From Marsupella aquatica (lineage: Eukaryota > Marchantiophyta): 64,000 nt of DNA. Below are positions 43,501 through 53,654 of the stretch, piece after piece. Within the stretch, counting starts at the first letter, position 1; every line of letters starts with the position of its first letter. The position numbers and the translations under genes are program-made. The stretch lies in the NCBI GenBank assembly GCA_973895155.1, contig OZ316897.1, positions 5,580,001 to 5,644,000 on the forward strand, read 5' to 3'. Below the pieces are notes generated by a model. It saw nothing but the letters and a program-made list of their open reading frames with translations. It ran no database searches and was not told the DNA's origin.

Positions 43501-44052
43501 GTGAAGATTTTGAGGAGGTCATCGTCCTTGAGACACCCTCACGTCAAACGACAAGATCTTCTATTCCTCCCGTCAGACATGAAGCTGGGGCCGTGCCTGA
43601 GGAATCTCTTCTCCCGATGGAAATTGACATAGCTCCAAGTCTCTGGCAGCTCCGACGAACTGCAAAACGTCATGCTGGTCCAGCTTGTAATGGGACCCTC
43701 GGTTGGAGAGGAAGCCGCGATGAATGTCGAAATCAAGTAAAGAAGGTTGGGTTTCCAAATCCAGAAGGAGTTGTCACAATATCTGGAAGAGAACCTCATC
43801 CGGACCAGATATGGTTTTGCCCAAACAACAAATGTCACAAAAGTCGGCCAAGAAGAGGAGTTTCAAATATTCCCAATATACCACCCGTTCTTCCCATTGC
43901 GAGAGGGACCAATCTCCAGGAGGGCGAGATCCAATTCTTGAGAGAACAAGGTCTAATTGGTACAGGTTAGGTAAGGGAAGGTCAGGAGCCATCCCCGTTT
44001 GAGTTGCGCATCGATGTGAATTTGTTCCAAGAGAGGATCAATTTAGCGGACC
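40600..44052 (+). pseudogene. Mutator-like transposase gene (second copy), frameshifted and cut
   Basis: Starts at ATG 40600 or 40693. An open N-terminal region (to 41448) ends with CTGSLECQNNSC; the next frame holds FGIYVPAGCAMGFHNHPSCW, together a WRKY/GCM-like Cys/His zinc module. Then come helical pieces 41772-42104 and a DDE-like core piece 42108-42482 (HVYDHHYRALCTIF). The frame is lost just after FMA, where the third catalytic Asp region of MULEs (Asp, then Ala, then a WNA string in another frame) is expected. An exon ends at 42682 (GTAAGT donor); the intron is 42683-42968; the last exon, 42969-44052, resembles 29256-30661 and includes CNGTLGW...CRNQVKKVGFP. Element D cuts it before the SWIM motif. 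Confidence 0.75.
42683..42968 (+). other. MULE intron carrying three 15-bp palindromes
   Basis: GTAAGT donor, GATGACAG acceptor, and the two sides join in phase 0. Palindromes: TAGCGCCCAGCGCTA (42731-42745), TAGCGCCAAGCGCTA (42792-42806) and TAGCGCTAGACGCTA (42863-42877), spaced 61 and 71 bases start to start. Confidence 0.75.
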
Positions 44053-44370
44053 TGTGACGCCGATGACATGGTCCTTATTCTTTAATCTGATTAACTAGGC
44101 TGCTATATGCAAGGAGTAGCTATTGATATTGCATAACAATTAGCAAGATGGCAAGAATAAGGGCAATCATGGCATTAAGAGTAGGGAAATAAAAGCTATG
44201 TCGCGGGTGGCCGGCGACCATATCTCTTTCAATATGTCACCAAATCCAGATCTGTAAAGAGCATTGGAAAGATCTGGTCAAGGCAAGTAAAATCGATATA
44301 AAACACTCTCAAAATGGGGGTGTATTAGGAAAGATATGATCTTATTAGTGTGACAAGTTAGTGTGTAACC

Positions 44371-44675
44371 TGGGATAGCGGATATGGATAGAGGTTAGCG
44401 GACACGGATAGCGGATACGGATAGAGGTTAGCGGACATGGATAGCAGATACGGATAGAGGTTAGCGGACACGGATAGCGGATACGGATAGAGGTTAGCGG
44501 ACACGGATAGCTGACACGGATAACGGACAACGGACACGGACAACGGACACGGATAGTAGACAGCAGGCATAGATAGCGGACACGGATAACGGACACGGAC
44601 AACGAACACGGACAACGGACACGAACAATGGACACAGATAACGGACACGGATAGCGGACACGGACACGGATAGCG
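44371..44675. repeat. Minisatellite, 33-bp and 12-bp periods
   Basis: Four to five copies of a 33-bp unit (GGATACGGATAGAGG, then TTAGCGGACAC) run into 12-bp units (ACGGACACGGAC). The three overlapping minus-strand frames of about 100 codons (VRCPCPLSV and similar) are translations of the repeat and not genes. Confidence 0.85.
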
Positions 44676-46175
44676 GCTTAGCCTGAGGCCACGGGTTAAC
44701 TCTTCTAAGGTTAGATAGGATAGCTAGGCTAGCCGAACTGGGGTTAGCTATGTAACTCGGGTTAGCGTAGCAATGAGTACCCCCTCTCGGTTGCGGGGGC
44801 ATAACTTTCTGTGTATTTGGCCAAATTGGCTATAATTGACCTCGTTGGAAAGAGGAGCTCAAGCCGCTTCCAACGCTGCTATCCACGTAGCAAATGGTTG
44901 AATAGAGAAATCAGGAGAGGAAGCGCAAGCTCGTGAAAACCATGGAGGAGGGCCAAATCCGAAATACATAGCCAATTCGAGATAGAAATAAAGTTGCGAG
45001 TTAGGGTTCAGTAGTTAGAGATAGTGGCGGCTCTGTTAGGGCTGGGATGGGGCTCCAACAACGTAGTATCCACCCATTTGGACTCAGTATGAGAGTATAT
45101 AGAGCAGCCCCCCGGTAGAGGCAAGGGGGGGGGACTTCAGTTGTGTGATCTCACTTAGACTGAGCAGCAAGGAGGAGCTCTGTGCAAGCAAGGCTGGACT
45201 TGGACGCTGCGTGTTGGGGAGAGCTTGGTTGTGCTATTACTTAGGATTAATCAGCCAAGCTTCACAGCAACGGGTTGCTAGGTTTGCGAGCTGGATTGTG
45301 GCTTTTCTAGTGGGCAGCACAACTGGGTTCTTTTCCCCCGATACAGAGCCTTGGTGATAGGTGATGTATTGGTGATTGTAAACTGTGGGGAGGATGTCAA
45401 TTTGATTTGTGGTGAGCACATTAGGGAGGCTGAGATACTGATTGAGGGGCAGCAGAAGGAGCATTTACAGTTCGGTCTGGCAAGGCTACGTGATCCATGG
45501 GGAGTCCCGGCCTTTGTCTGGTAGAGAGCACTAAGGGATTTATGGCCAGAGCTGAGCTTGCAAGGCAAGCATGAGGCCGGGCCTCATTGCAATCTGGGGT
45601 AGATCGCCGTTAGGCCTGGTACCAGCTTTGAAGTCGAGTCAACTATGCATGCGTAACTTGACGTTCTGAATTGGAGGTGTGAGATCTGTATGTGCCCCCA
45701 AGAATGAAGTGCAGTGAAGGAGGTTGAGTTCAGGATTGAGTTTGCAAGGCAAGTACGGGATTGGTTTGAGTCCAATCTGCAGTCGCAATCTGGAGTGAGT
45801 TGGGCTCAGGTTCAGGATTGAGCTTGCATTGCAAGCATGGGGCTTGCGGGGCAAGCACGTCACAATCTGGAGGAGACAGCCTTCGGCCCTAGTGTTTGGA
45901 TCAAGTGTTCTCAGTGAACTATTGTGCACATCTTTTAATCTAATTGAGTTTTCCTCTCAGGCCTCATTTCTCTCATGGATGTGTGTGTGTGTGAGGCAAT
46001 CTGAGTGTATGATGGGACTAGCAGCACCACTGAGAGGTGTACAGGGTGCATTGAAGTGGGCTGGGTGAGGACTGTCATAGCTCTGATTGCTGAGAGTGGA
46101 ATGGCAGAGTGGTGGGGCAATGGCTTAGAAGTCCCTAAGCCGGGAATCAGTCAGGAGTCACTGGTTTATGGGTAC

Positions 46176-46191
46176 ATTCCGGCGGCGGAAT
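46176..46191 (+). promoter_or_regulatory. Conserved LTR stem-loop in D
   Basis: ATTCCG-GCGG-CGGAAT followed by AGAAACATACCTA; identical stem and loop to E3 at 60438-60453. It lies about 315 bases before the LTR end. Confidence 0.75.
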
Positions 46192-46509
46192 AGAAACATA
46201 CCTATGACAGTAAGCATACGTATAGACCTATGTGCACTGTAGCGCTAGGCCCTGTGTGTACGGGCCCGATATGAAGACCCCTTCTCACCAGAACTATCAT
46301 GAGCACAAATCTGATCCTCGACCATGGTTCCTTGGGATTGAGCTTGGTGATGTGTGATCTCTTGCTATGATAGTCTGGTGTTAAGGGCATAAATTGGTGT
46401 TTACCGGCCTTCACAACATCCCTTCGTGATCCTCAGGTACAAGGAGATGGTTTTGGCACCCATAGTGACGTTTTTGGTGTTAAGACCCATGTCAATCGCG
46501 TGACATTTT

Positions 46510-46527
46510 TGGCGCTAGATGGAGGGG
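46510..46527 (+). promoter_or_regulatory. D primer-binding site
   Basis: TGGCGCTAGATGGAGGGG, four bases after the LTR end; identical to E1 and E3. Confidence 0.85.
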
Positions 46528-46804
46528 ATGGAGCTATGTTGTGATGCTGGTAAGAGTTCTTATCTTGTGAGGAAGGAGTATCCTCTATTGGTGCTGGATT
46601 TCAGAAGTGCAGGAGTATGTACAGTGAGGGGAGCAAAGCAGTATGTTCATATTTGAAGCTCACTTGTGTACATTGGCATGCTGAGGAGGAGGTTCTGGCC
46701 TGTCTGCACGGGGAATCTCAGCTTGGAAGGAGGCAAAAGAGAAGTTAGTATTTTGTCTCCCTCTAGATCCAGGATGTTGTGTGAAGCGGGGACGCTTCAC
46801 AGTT
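46528..46804 (+). other. D interior, no gene
   Basis: About 280 bases between primer-binding site and polypurine tract. A 42-codon frame from 46527 (MELCCDAG) is the only one. The element must rely on relatives for its proteins. Confidence 0.6.
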
Positions 46805-46817
46805 AAGTAGGGGGATA
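46805..46817 (+). promoter_or_regulatory. D polypurine tract
   Basis: AAGTAGGGGGATA directly before the 3' LTR start at 46818. Confidence 0.75.
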
Positions 46818-46957
46818 TGTGACGCCGATGACATGGTCCTTATTCTTTAATCTGATTAACTAGGCTACTGTATGCAAGGAGTAGCTATTGATATTGCATA
46901 ACAATTAGCAAGATGGCAAGAATAAGGGCAATCATGGCATTAAGAGTAGGGAAATAA
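46818..46957 (+). repeat. D 3' LTR, truncated (140 bp)
   Basis: Nearly identical to 44053-44192; divergence begins abruptly at 46958. The close match to the 5' LTR implies fairly recent insertion followed by a deletion or rearrangement. Confidence 0.85.
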
Positions 46958-48826
46958 GGGGTATTTACATAAGACAGGAAACAGGAAAACAGGAAACCCA
47001 AAACAGGAACCGATGACAGGAAACAAGAAACCGAATACACCAAACTTAAACGAAAAATACCGGAAACTTTTCTGTTGTTAAGCAAGAACTTGACACCCAA
47101 AATGGGGTGTTTAGAAGATTGTAGTCAAGTCCAAAAAAAATGATGTAGAATAGCAACAGGCGCTCGAATACTAAGCCGAGGGGAACGGTACTTTTGAACC
47201 TGGGTTATACTAAAAAGCACAGGCACGCACCAGGTGCTGCCATTGTAATTGTACAAAATGGAGCTCTAAACAAGAAACTCGGGCGCCTCCGTCGGACCGG
47301 TGAAGATACTAGCGCCAAGCGCTAGTTATATCGCCCAGTCAGACGGAGGCCGACGTGATAAATACGATGAACCCACCGGGACCATCGGACCGACGTTTAG
47401 GGTTTTACATCCAAAAGAGCCAACTCCAACCAATTCACATAATTGAACGCCACCCCAAAATCCACAAAGTCTTGCGATACAATCTTTTTTAGTAAGATGG
47501 TAGTGCCAGGCGCTTACAAAAGATCAAAGTGATCCGCATAACCACACCGTAAACGGAAGGTATGAAAGTTTCAAAAAGCTACGCGCATCCGACGCCTCTT
47601 GCTTAAAATGGCCGAACAGTAAACTAGTGCTAGGCACTTCACCGAACTCCACACAATCGATAACCAAAATGGCTACATCTAACGACAAGATTTCTAAATT
47701 CCGGTCGAGTCCCCACGAAGTCTTCATCACATTCGAAAAAACTTGAGCGCTATGGGCACCATAGTCTTAGAGACCAACGCTGGCGCCGGGCCCTAGTCCG
47801 CTCATTGGTCGATGAGCCACATTCATCGTTCACTCTAGCATGAGATCGGGCTCTATCTGGAACGAAACCGTGCTCACGGTTCCTCACAAATGCCATCGAC
47901 GGAACTCGCTCATCACCGGTTTGGGGAAACACGCCAGGAATGGTCGTGTTCTGGAAATCAACACGGCCAAGTTCTTCCTGTTTCCTCATCTCATCCTCCC
48001 GAGTTGGACTGTAAAGAGGAGGTGGTCAGTGAATCGTAAACCGCTTTGCAAATCTCCTAGGCGGAGAATCCCTCAGCCATGGGATCAGATTGTCACCAGG
48101 ACTAATGGCTTCGTCTTGGGGGAGACTAAAACGGTTGCAGAAAGCACTTGTCTCCTACCATTCAGGCTGCTCAGTTTCTGGAACCGAGCCCTCCTCCAAA
48201 ATGATTGTGGTGTGTCTTTGAAAAGAGGCCACGGAGATTCTCCTCGGGTTATTCATGGTATGACACCTCTAGGCAGCGGATGGCAGATTCAAAGATATAG
48301 TTGTCAATACAACCCCTATCAGCGAAAGAGCTCAAAGATTATCGAAAGTGGGAACAGAAACCACTAAAGCAGTAGCGAAACTAGGTAGTCGGGATGTAAT
48401 CTCCCAAGTATTATAAGCAAACCCGTTCGACCTGGATACGCCCATCGTAATGAGGGAGGGGGTGGAGGTTGCATCCTCAAAGTCCCCAAACTACCGGTTC
48501 AACATGGAACGGTCACTCCCATCTCACATGATAGTTGCGACGTTTACCTTCGTCTCCATTCAGAAACGGTCGACCAAAACCAGTATTGGAATCCTGAAAT
48601 GTTTCAGGCATCCAAAGTCCCGTTGTGACGTGAAGTGACCGTTTGGATGAGAAAAATCCCGTACCAGCTCACATGTGAGTCGCGACAGGCCGAACGAACT
48701 TAGAACGGGACAAAAGATTACCTCAAAACTTCCACTGACGTCATCCAGAGCGTACGGGAAAATCATTGTAAGATTGCCTTGACCGTCATACAGTTATAGT
48801 AGCGCCCGACGCTAATATTAAATAAA
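46958..48826. other. Palindrome-rich region, origin unclear
   Basis: Begins with an AGGAAAC/ACAGG-rich stretch (46974-47033). Holds five palindrome sites: 47310-47324 (TAGCGCCAAGCGCTA), 47501-47515, 47625-47639 and 47781-47795 (degenerate), and 48800-48814 (TAGCGCCCGACGCTA). A 175-codon plus-strand frame (47840-48367) is Arg-rich with no recognisable domain. By palindrome content it looks like MULE-associated DNA, but no transposase sequence was seen. Confidence 0.4.
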
Positions 48827-49560
48827 ACGATATCGTTTGGTATGCACTTTAGCATGCGCGATCTGCTACGTCTCCAGTTTCGCGATTATAAGCTCGGGGC
48901 AAAATTTCACTTCGAGTTGGAAGGGCAATCGGCTGCGGTTTGAGCTCAGATTTTGCCAGAGCATTGGAAACAGCAAGAATGTATCACTGGCAAAGTTAGA
49001 GCTGCAATCAACATCGTTTGATATGCACTTTAGCATGCACGATCTGTTACGTCTCCAGTTTCGCAATTCTGAGCTTGGGGCGAAATTTCACTTCGAGTTG
49101 GAAGGGAAATCGGCTGTGGTTTAAGCTCAGACTTTGCCAGAGCATTGGAAACAGCGAGAATGTATCACTAACAAAGTTAGAGCTGCAACCGACATCGTTT
49201 GGTATGCACTTTAGCATGCACGGTCTGTTACGTCTCCAGTTTCGCAATTCTAAGCTTGGGGCGAAATTTCACTTCGAGTTGGAAGGGAAATTGGCTGCGG
49301 TTTAAGCTCAGACTTTGCCAGAGCATTGGAAACAGCAAGAATGTATCACTGGCAAAGTTAGAGCTGCAACCGACATCGTTTGGTATGCACTTTAGCATGC
49401 ACGATCTGCTACGTGTCCAGTTTTGGGATTCTGAGCTTGGGGCGAAATTTCACTTCGAGTTGGAAGGGCAATCGGCTGCGGTTTGAGCTCAGACTTTGCC
49501 AGAGTGTTGCAAACAGCGAGAGTGTATCACTGGCAAAGGTAGAGCTGCAACTGACATCCT
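48827..49560 (+). repeat. LINE6 5' UTR tandem monomers
   Basis: About four copies of the 181-bp unit seen in LINE1 (ATGCACTTTAGCATGC recurs near 48841, 49022, 49203 and 49384). The first unit starts at a different phase from LINE1's. Repeating 95-codon frames in this array are not genes. Confidence 0.9.
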
Positions 49561-49737
49561 CTACTGCTCCCAATTTCTATTTGTCGTCTAAGAGTACATT
49601 CTAACAACAGTTTCAGCTTTGTGATGGCAACGGAGGAGATTGCCCCCATCTCAAGGCTTTGCTTGAGAAAATCTTAGTTGTGGCTGAAAACTCCGCAATT
49701 GAGATTACCACGCTCAGCAAGGAGGTGACGGAGCTAA

Positions 49738-51739
49738 ATGGTAATGGTAATGGTAATGTATTATAAGCTCCGGGACCATGAAAGTCAAAGGAGCTGCCAC
49801 AAAAAGTAAAGTACAATGCAATCAAAGAAAAGAGCAACCAAAAGAGATTGCTCAGAAGAGGACAACTATGTCCTCAAAGAAACTATGGACCTAGAGAGCC
49901 CTATGGACCTAGAGAGCCCTGAAAGATTTTCCAAACCTATTCTCCTTTCCCTATCCACCGCAAAGATATATCTTCCAAGTTGTTGAGGGGGCAGACCAAA
50001 CAATGCATACAAATCTTTCACCAAGATTTGAGATGCCATCCTAACCCCCTCATAAAACTTGCAAGCAATGAATACATGATATTCATTCTCTATACTAGAG
50101 CTATCACATAGTTGACAAACCCTCTTTTTCCTGTCAATATCCTTCCATCTCCCTTGTTCTACTTCAAGGTGGTGTGAGCTTAGTCTATACTGAGCAATAA
50201 GTTGTCTAAGTTGTACTGAGATAGTGCTAGATAAGTATTCTTGTTCTCGATATTTCTTCATGGGGTTCACATCTCTCATGTAGTATTGCTGCCGTGGGCT
50301 AGGTTCATGCCAAAGTTTGTGCAAAGCCTTTTGCTCAAGTTTTGCTCTTAGCTTGGTTGGGTGTGTTGGCCATTCATGTTCAGGAAAATCCCAAGCATGG
50401 GCCCACCTGCACACATCTGCATACCACCCTTTAGCTGAAGATGAGCGCAAGGCATGAAAAGGAAATCTGGTTTCCTCCAACTCTCTTACACGCATGATGT
50501 ATTTGAGTGTGTGGAAGAGTGTCTCCACCTCCAAAGGAAACAAGCCTGCCTCTGCAAGTGTAAGTGCATATGGGGTTTGTGACTTGATCCCAAGCTCCAT
50601 CTCAAGAAATAGCTTTTGCAGCCCCTCAATCTGTTGCCACCCAGATTTAGACACACCTGCTCCCCAAATTGGTGCTCCATAAAGAATGACTGGTTTCACC
50701 AAAGCTCCAAAGAGATGTTTCCTTAACCTCCAAGTGTGTAGACCAGCTCTTTTGCATTTGTTCATGAATGCATAAAAAGCTATGTACCCATTGGCAGCCC
50801 TAGATTTTACACATGAGGCCCAACTCAAGTTTTGAGAGAACTCCACCCCAAGGTATTTGTAGGTCCTCACAAATTCCACCAGATTCCCTTGGAAGTAGAG
50901 CTCTGGATTTTGTCGTGTGCCAATGCCCAAACACTTGGTCTTCTTGAGGTTGACTACCATCCCTGTTGCTTGACAAAACTCCTCCAAGGCATTGAGATGT
51001 CTTTGCAAAGCTTCTTGAGCATGAGCAAGTAGGACCACATCATCTGCAAATATAAGAAGTTGGAGGACAAACCTACCCAATTGAGTGCCCACTCCACCAT
51101 GCTCCTCCAAAATGTTGTGTAGCTGATCAATGAAGATGCCAAAGAGAGTTGGTGAGAGAGGACAACCTTGGATCACCCCAAGAGTGCTCCAGATTTCTTC
51201 AGAGGTTTCCTTTGAAAGTTTGATGTGCACTTCTTGGTACAATTTAGAAACAGCCAACCTGAGCTCTTCAGGCACTTCCAACTCCACCATCCTATCCCAA
51301 AGCTTGGATCGGGAAACTTTGTCAAAGGCCTTGGAGAAGTCCACAAACAAGCAAAATAATGGTTTATGTGGAGATTTGGCCTTTTCACACAACACCCTCA
51401 AGCAGAGAATGTGATCCATAGTGCTGAATTCTCTCCTAAAACCTGCTTGTGAAGGTGCCCTTTTCATCTCACTCTCCAACCAAGAGCTTAATCTGGCTTC
51501 AAGTAGTCCTCCCAAAACTTTAGCAAAAGTATTGCCTACCATGATGGTTCTGTAGTTGTGCACATCGTCCTTGTTGCCTGCCTTGAAGATAGGCACCACT
51601 CTTCTGGTCATCCAAGCTTTAGGTAAACCTAAAGCCATTGCTTGATTCAGCTCATGCACCAAGTTTGTTAGTAAAGAGGGTCCTCCCCACAAAAGAAGCT
51701 CCAAGTTCAGGCCCAACAGATCTTTAGCTTTCCCATGTT
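49738..51739 (-). mobile_element. LINE7: 5'-truncated LINE inside LINE6
   Basis: 2.0 kb, minus strand, TAATGG tail at 49738, truncated in ORF2 at 51739. It lies opposite in strand to its host copy of the same family. AGCT occurs at both junctions (49732-49735 and 51740-51743), a possible 4-bp duplication. The tail shows it is an independent insertion, not a 5' inversion of LINE6. Confidence 0.9.
49866..51716 (-). CDS. LINE7 ORF2 fragment (RT and knuckle), open
   Basis: 616 codons without a stop, from GLNLELLLWGG through the RT (FADDVVLL) to the C-terminal knuckle and duplicated GLSRSI. Only a handful of amino-acid differences from LINE1 (for example VHIK, GYIAF, EETRF). There is no endonuclease, so it cannot transpose alone. 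Confidence 0.85.
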   Translation of the reverse strand: MGLNLELLLWGGPSLLTNLVHELNQAMALGLPKAWMTRRVVPIFKAGNKDDVHNYRTIMVGNTFAKVLGGLLEARLSSWLESEMKRAPSQAGFRREFSTMDHILCLRVLCEKAKSPHKPLFCLFVDFSKAFDKVSRSKLWDRMVELEVPEELRLAVSKLYQEVHIKLSKETSEEIWSTLGVIQGCPLSPTLFGIFIDQLHNILEEHGGVGTQLGRFVLQLLIFADDVVLLAHAQEALQRHLNALEEFCQATGMVVNLKKTKCLGIGTRQNPELYFQGNLVEFVRTYKYLGVEFSQNLSWASCVKSRAANGYIAFYAFMNKCKRAGLHTWRLRKHLFGALVKPVILYGAPIWGAGVSKSGWQQIEGLQKLFLEMELGIKSQTPYALTLAEAGLFPLEVETLFHTLKYIMRVRELEETRFPFHALRSSSAKGWYADVCRWAHAWDFPEHEWPTHPTKLRAKLEQKALHKLWHEPSPRQQYYMRDVNPMKKYREQEYLSSTISVQLRQLIAQYRLSSHHLEVEQGRWKDIDRKKRVCQLCDSSSIENEYHVFIACKFYEGVRMASQILVKDLYALFGLPPQQLGRYIFAVDRERRIGLENLSGLSRSIGLSRSIVSLRT

Positions 51740-52427
51740 AGCTCCCAAGAATGAGAATGTCAAGCAAAAGAGGTTGATTAGTGATCTTCGATCTCAAACT
51801 CAGGAGAATGGTAAGCAACTCTCATTGCTTGCATCGTGTTTTGGAGACATGGAGAAGAGTATGTGCCCAGAGAAATCAGTGATACATGAGGCTGTAGGGG
51901 AGATTGAGGAGAAGCTCAAAACCTTTGCACAGGCTGCAAAACAATCACATATGGAATTTGTCCAAGCCAAGGAGGAGGAGAGGAGAGCACTAGAGGAAGA
52001 ACACAAGAACCAGCATGCAAGAGTCAGCAACTGCAAAATATCAGGCCTTGTTGAGGAGGAGAAGGAAGACACCAAGAAGGTAGCAATTTCATTCTTCCAA
52101 TCTCAGATGAAAGTGCATGACCCTATCATTTTGCAAGCATATAGGATTGGGCAAAAGAAGGGGGACCTTCCACGTCCAATCTTGGTGAAGTTTGCAGCTG
52201 AATCCAAGAAAGCTAGAGTGATGGCTAACAGGAGCATGCTTAAAGGGCTAAGGATTTGGTTGGATGATGATCTGACTCCCACACAAGTCCAAGCAAGGAA
52301 AATTGAGCTTGAGAAGGTGAGGGTAGCCAAAGACCAAGGATTGGTAGCCTACTTGCGCAATGGACAAGCTGTTGTTACCAATAAGAAGAGAGTTGTTTCT
52401 AAATGATGGATTGGGACCTTGAGAGTC

Positions 52428-53654
52428 ATGGCATGGAATGTTTCAGGACTTTCCATAGAAACAGCAATTGGAGGGGAACCTTTGTTTGAGAATTTTGACA
52501 TCTTGCTTTTCACGGAGACTTGGGAATATGAGGGAAATGCTCTACCTAGCATTAAAGGCTTTACTTGCATACAATCCATCTTCAATGAGAAGAAGACCAC
52601 ACGGGGAAGAGGGTTTGGAGGCATTGCTGTCTACACCAAGAATCAACTTCAACACATCACCTCTATTGAGCATGAAGATCCCAGCAAGCAGTTCATGGTG
52701 GTGAGACTTCATACCAGAGGTACTCCATCATTTCTGATTGTCACCTACTTTGCTCCCCTTAATATGAATGTCTATAAGATGGGAATTGCTGATGCACAGT
52801 ATCCATTTCATAGGTTAATCCAAGTCATTCATGATATATCACCACTAGGGGAGACATGGATAGTGGGGGACTTTAATGCCAGGGTATCTAATGAACAATT
52901 TACTGAAAGTGAGGACTTAGGAACTTTACCTTGGTCATCATGTAGTGAAGAGATACCTTGGGTGAGAGAGGCTCTTGACACCAGAACAAATGACATGACA
53001 CGTCACTTTTTGCATTTGGGAGCTTCTTGTAATCTAAGAATATTGAATGGGCTTGAGAGATTTCCCCAATCATCTGGTTACACTTTTAGATCTAAACAAG
53101 GATGTAGTACCATTGATTACCTTCTTGCCTCACCTACCTCTGCCACTAGAATGGTTAACTTTCAAATACTTGATCAACAACCAGAGTCTTCACACTTGCC
53201 TTTGTTGTTCCATCTTGACCTGACCACAATCCCAAACAAAGTGCATAGAAAGCCAGTACCCAAACCTCTGTTTCTAGACCCTGATAGAGAAGTCATCTTC
53301 AAAGCCAACTTTGAACATCTTCTCCATACCCTGGATGATCAGATTGAGCTCTCAGAAGTCATAGCACAAGCAGCAGCCTCTACTTTCTCCACCAAACCCC
53401 CTAGAAAGCAAAACATGAAGGCTTGGTTTGACGAGGATTGTGCTAGAGCAAGGATGCAAGCAAGATCACATTCAGGGGAAAAGAGACTTTTGGCATTCAC
53501 TATGTACAAGAACTTCATCAAACACAAGAAGAGGTGCTTCTTGAAGAGTCATCAACAATCACTATGTGAGGAGTTCATCAAACATCCAAAACATTTTTGG
53601 GAGAGAATGCAATCAGGCAAGACTACTCCCCCCTTGGATTCGAGCCAGCAGTAA
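52428..53654 (+). pseudogene. LINE6 ORF2 N-terminal part
   Basis: Endonuclease domain (MAWNVSGL, TETWE, VGDFNAR, CSTIDYLL) plus the start of the linker, nearly identical to LINE1. It is cut after QSGKTTPPLD and runs into foreign sequence with a stop at 53654. Confidence 0.88.

Larger units (their letters stand above)
44053..46505 (+). repeat. D 5' LTR (2453 bp)
   Basis: Starts TGTGACGCC, whose first 140 bases recur at 46818-46957, and ends GCGTGACA, followed by TTTT and the primer-binding site. It contains a tandem repeat (44371-44675), the conserved stem-loop (46176-46191) and no long reading frame. Short frames near 45145-46193 have no domain. Confidence 0.82.
44053..46957 (+). mobile_element. 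D: non-autonomous LTR element of the E family
   Basis: 5' LTR 44053-46505, primer-binding site, only about 290 bases of interior, polypurine tract, then a 3' LTR cut short at 46957. The LTR start (TGTGACGCC), LTR end (GCGTGACA), primer-binding site and stem-loop are shared with E1 and E3, but there is no gag, pol or LTR reading frame. It interrupts the MULE gene at 44053; flanking bases are GGACC on the left, and the right flank is lost with the LTR end. Confidence 0.85.
49624..52406 (+). pseudogene. LINE6 ORF1 split by LINE7
   Basis: Begins ATGGCAACGGAGGAG (49624), is interrupted at about 49737, and resumes at 51740 to the stop at 52406. The second part is intact and matches LINE1 ORF1 (coiled coil, RRM-like, C-terminal domain). 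An extra base change near 49650 (GCCCCC against a shorter run in LINE1) may add a frameshift. Confidence 0.85.
48827..53638 (+). mobile_element. LINE6: LINE with monomeric 5' UTR, 3' end missing
   Basis: Plus-strand copy of the LINE1 family: 5' UTR monomers (48827-49560), ORF1 start, then interruption by LINE7, then the rest of ORF1 and about the first 400 codons of ORF2. Similarity ends at 53638 inside ORF2, with no 3' UTR or tail. That is unusual for target-primed insertion and suggests a later deletion or recombination. Confidence 0.88.

Noticed and set aside
44345-44802. Three overlapping minus-strand frames of about 100 codons
   Set aside because: They are translations of the 33/12-bp minisatellite in different frames.
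47840-48367. 175-codon plus-strand frame as a gene
   Set aside because: Arg-rich, no domain, no start context or splice support. Not listed as a coding feature.
49738-51739. LINE6/LINE7 as one LINE with a twin-priming 5' inversion
   Set aside because: The inverted piece begins with a complete 3' tail and 3' UTR, so it is a separate insertion.
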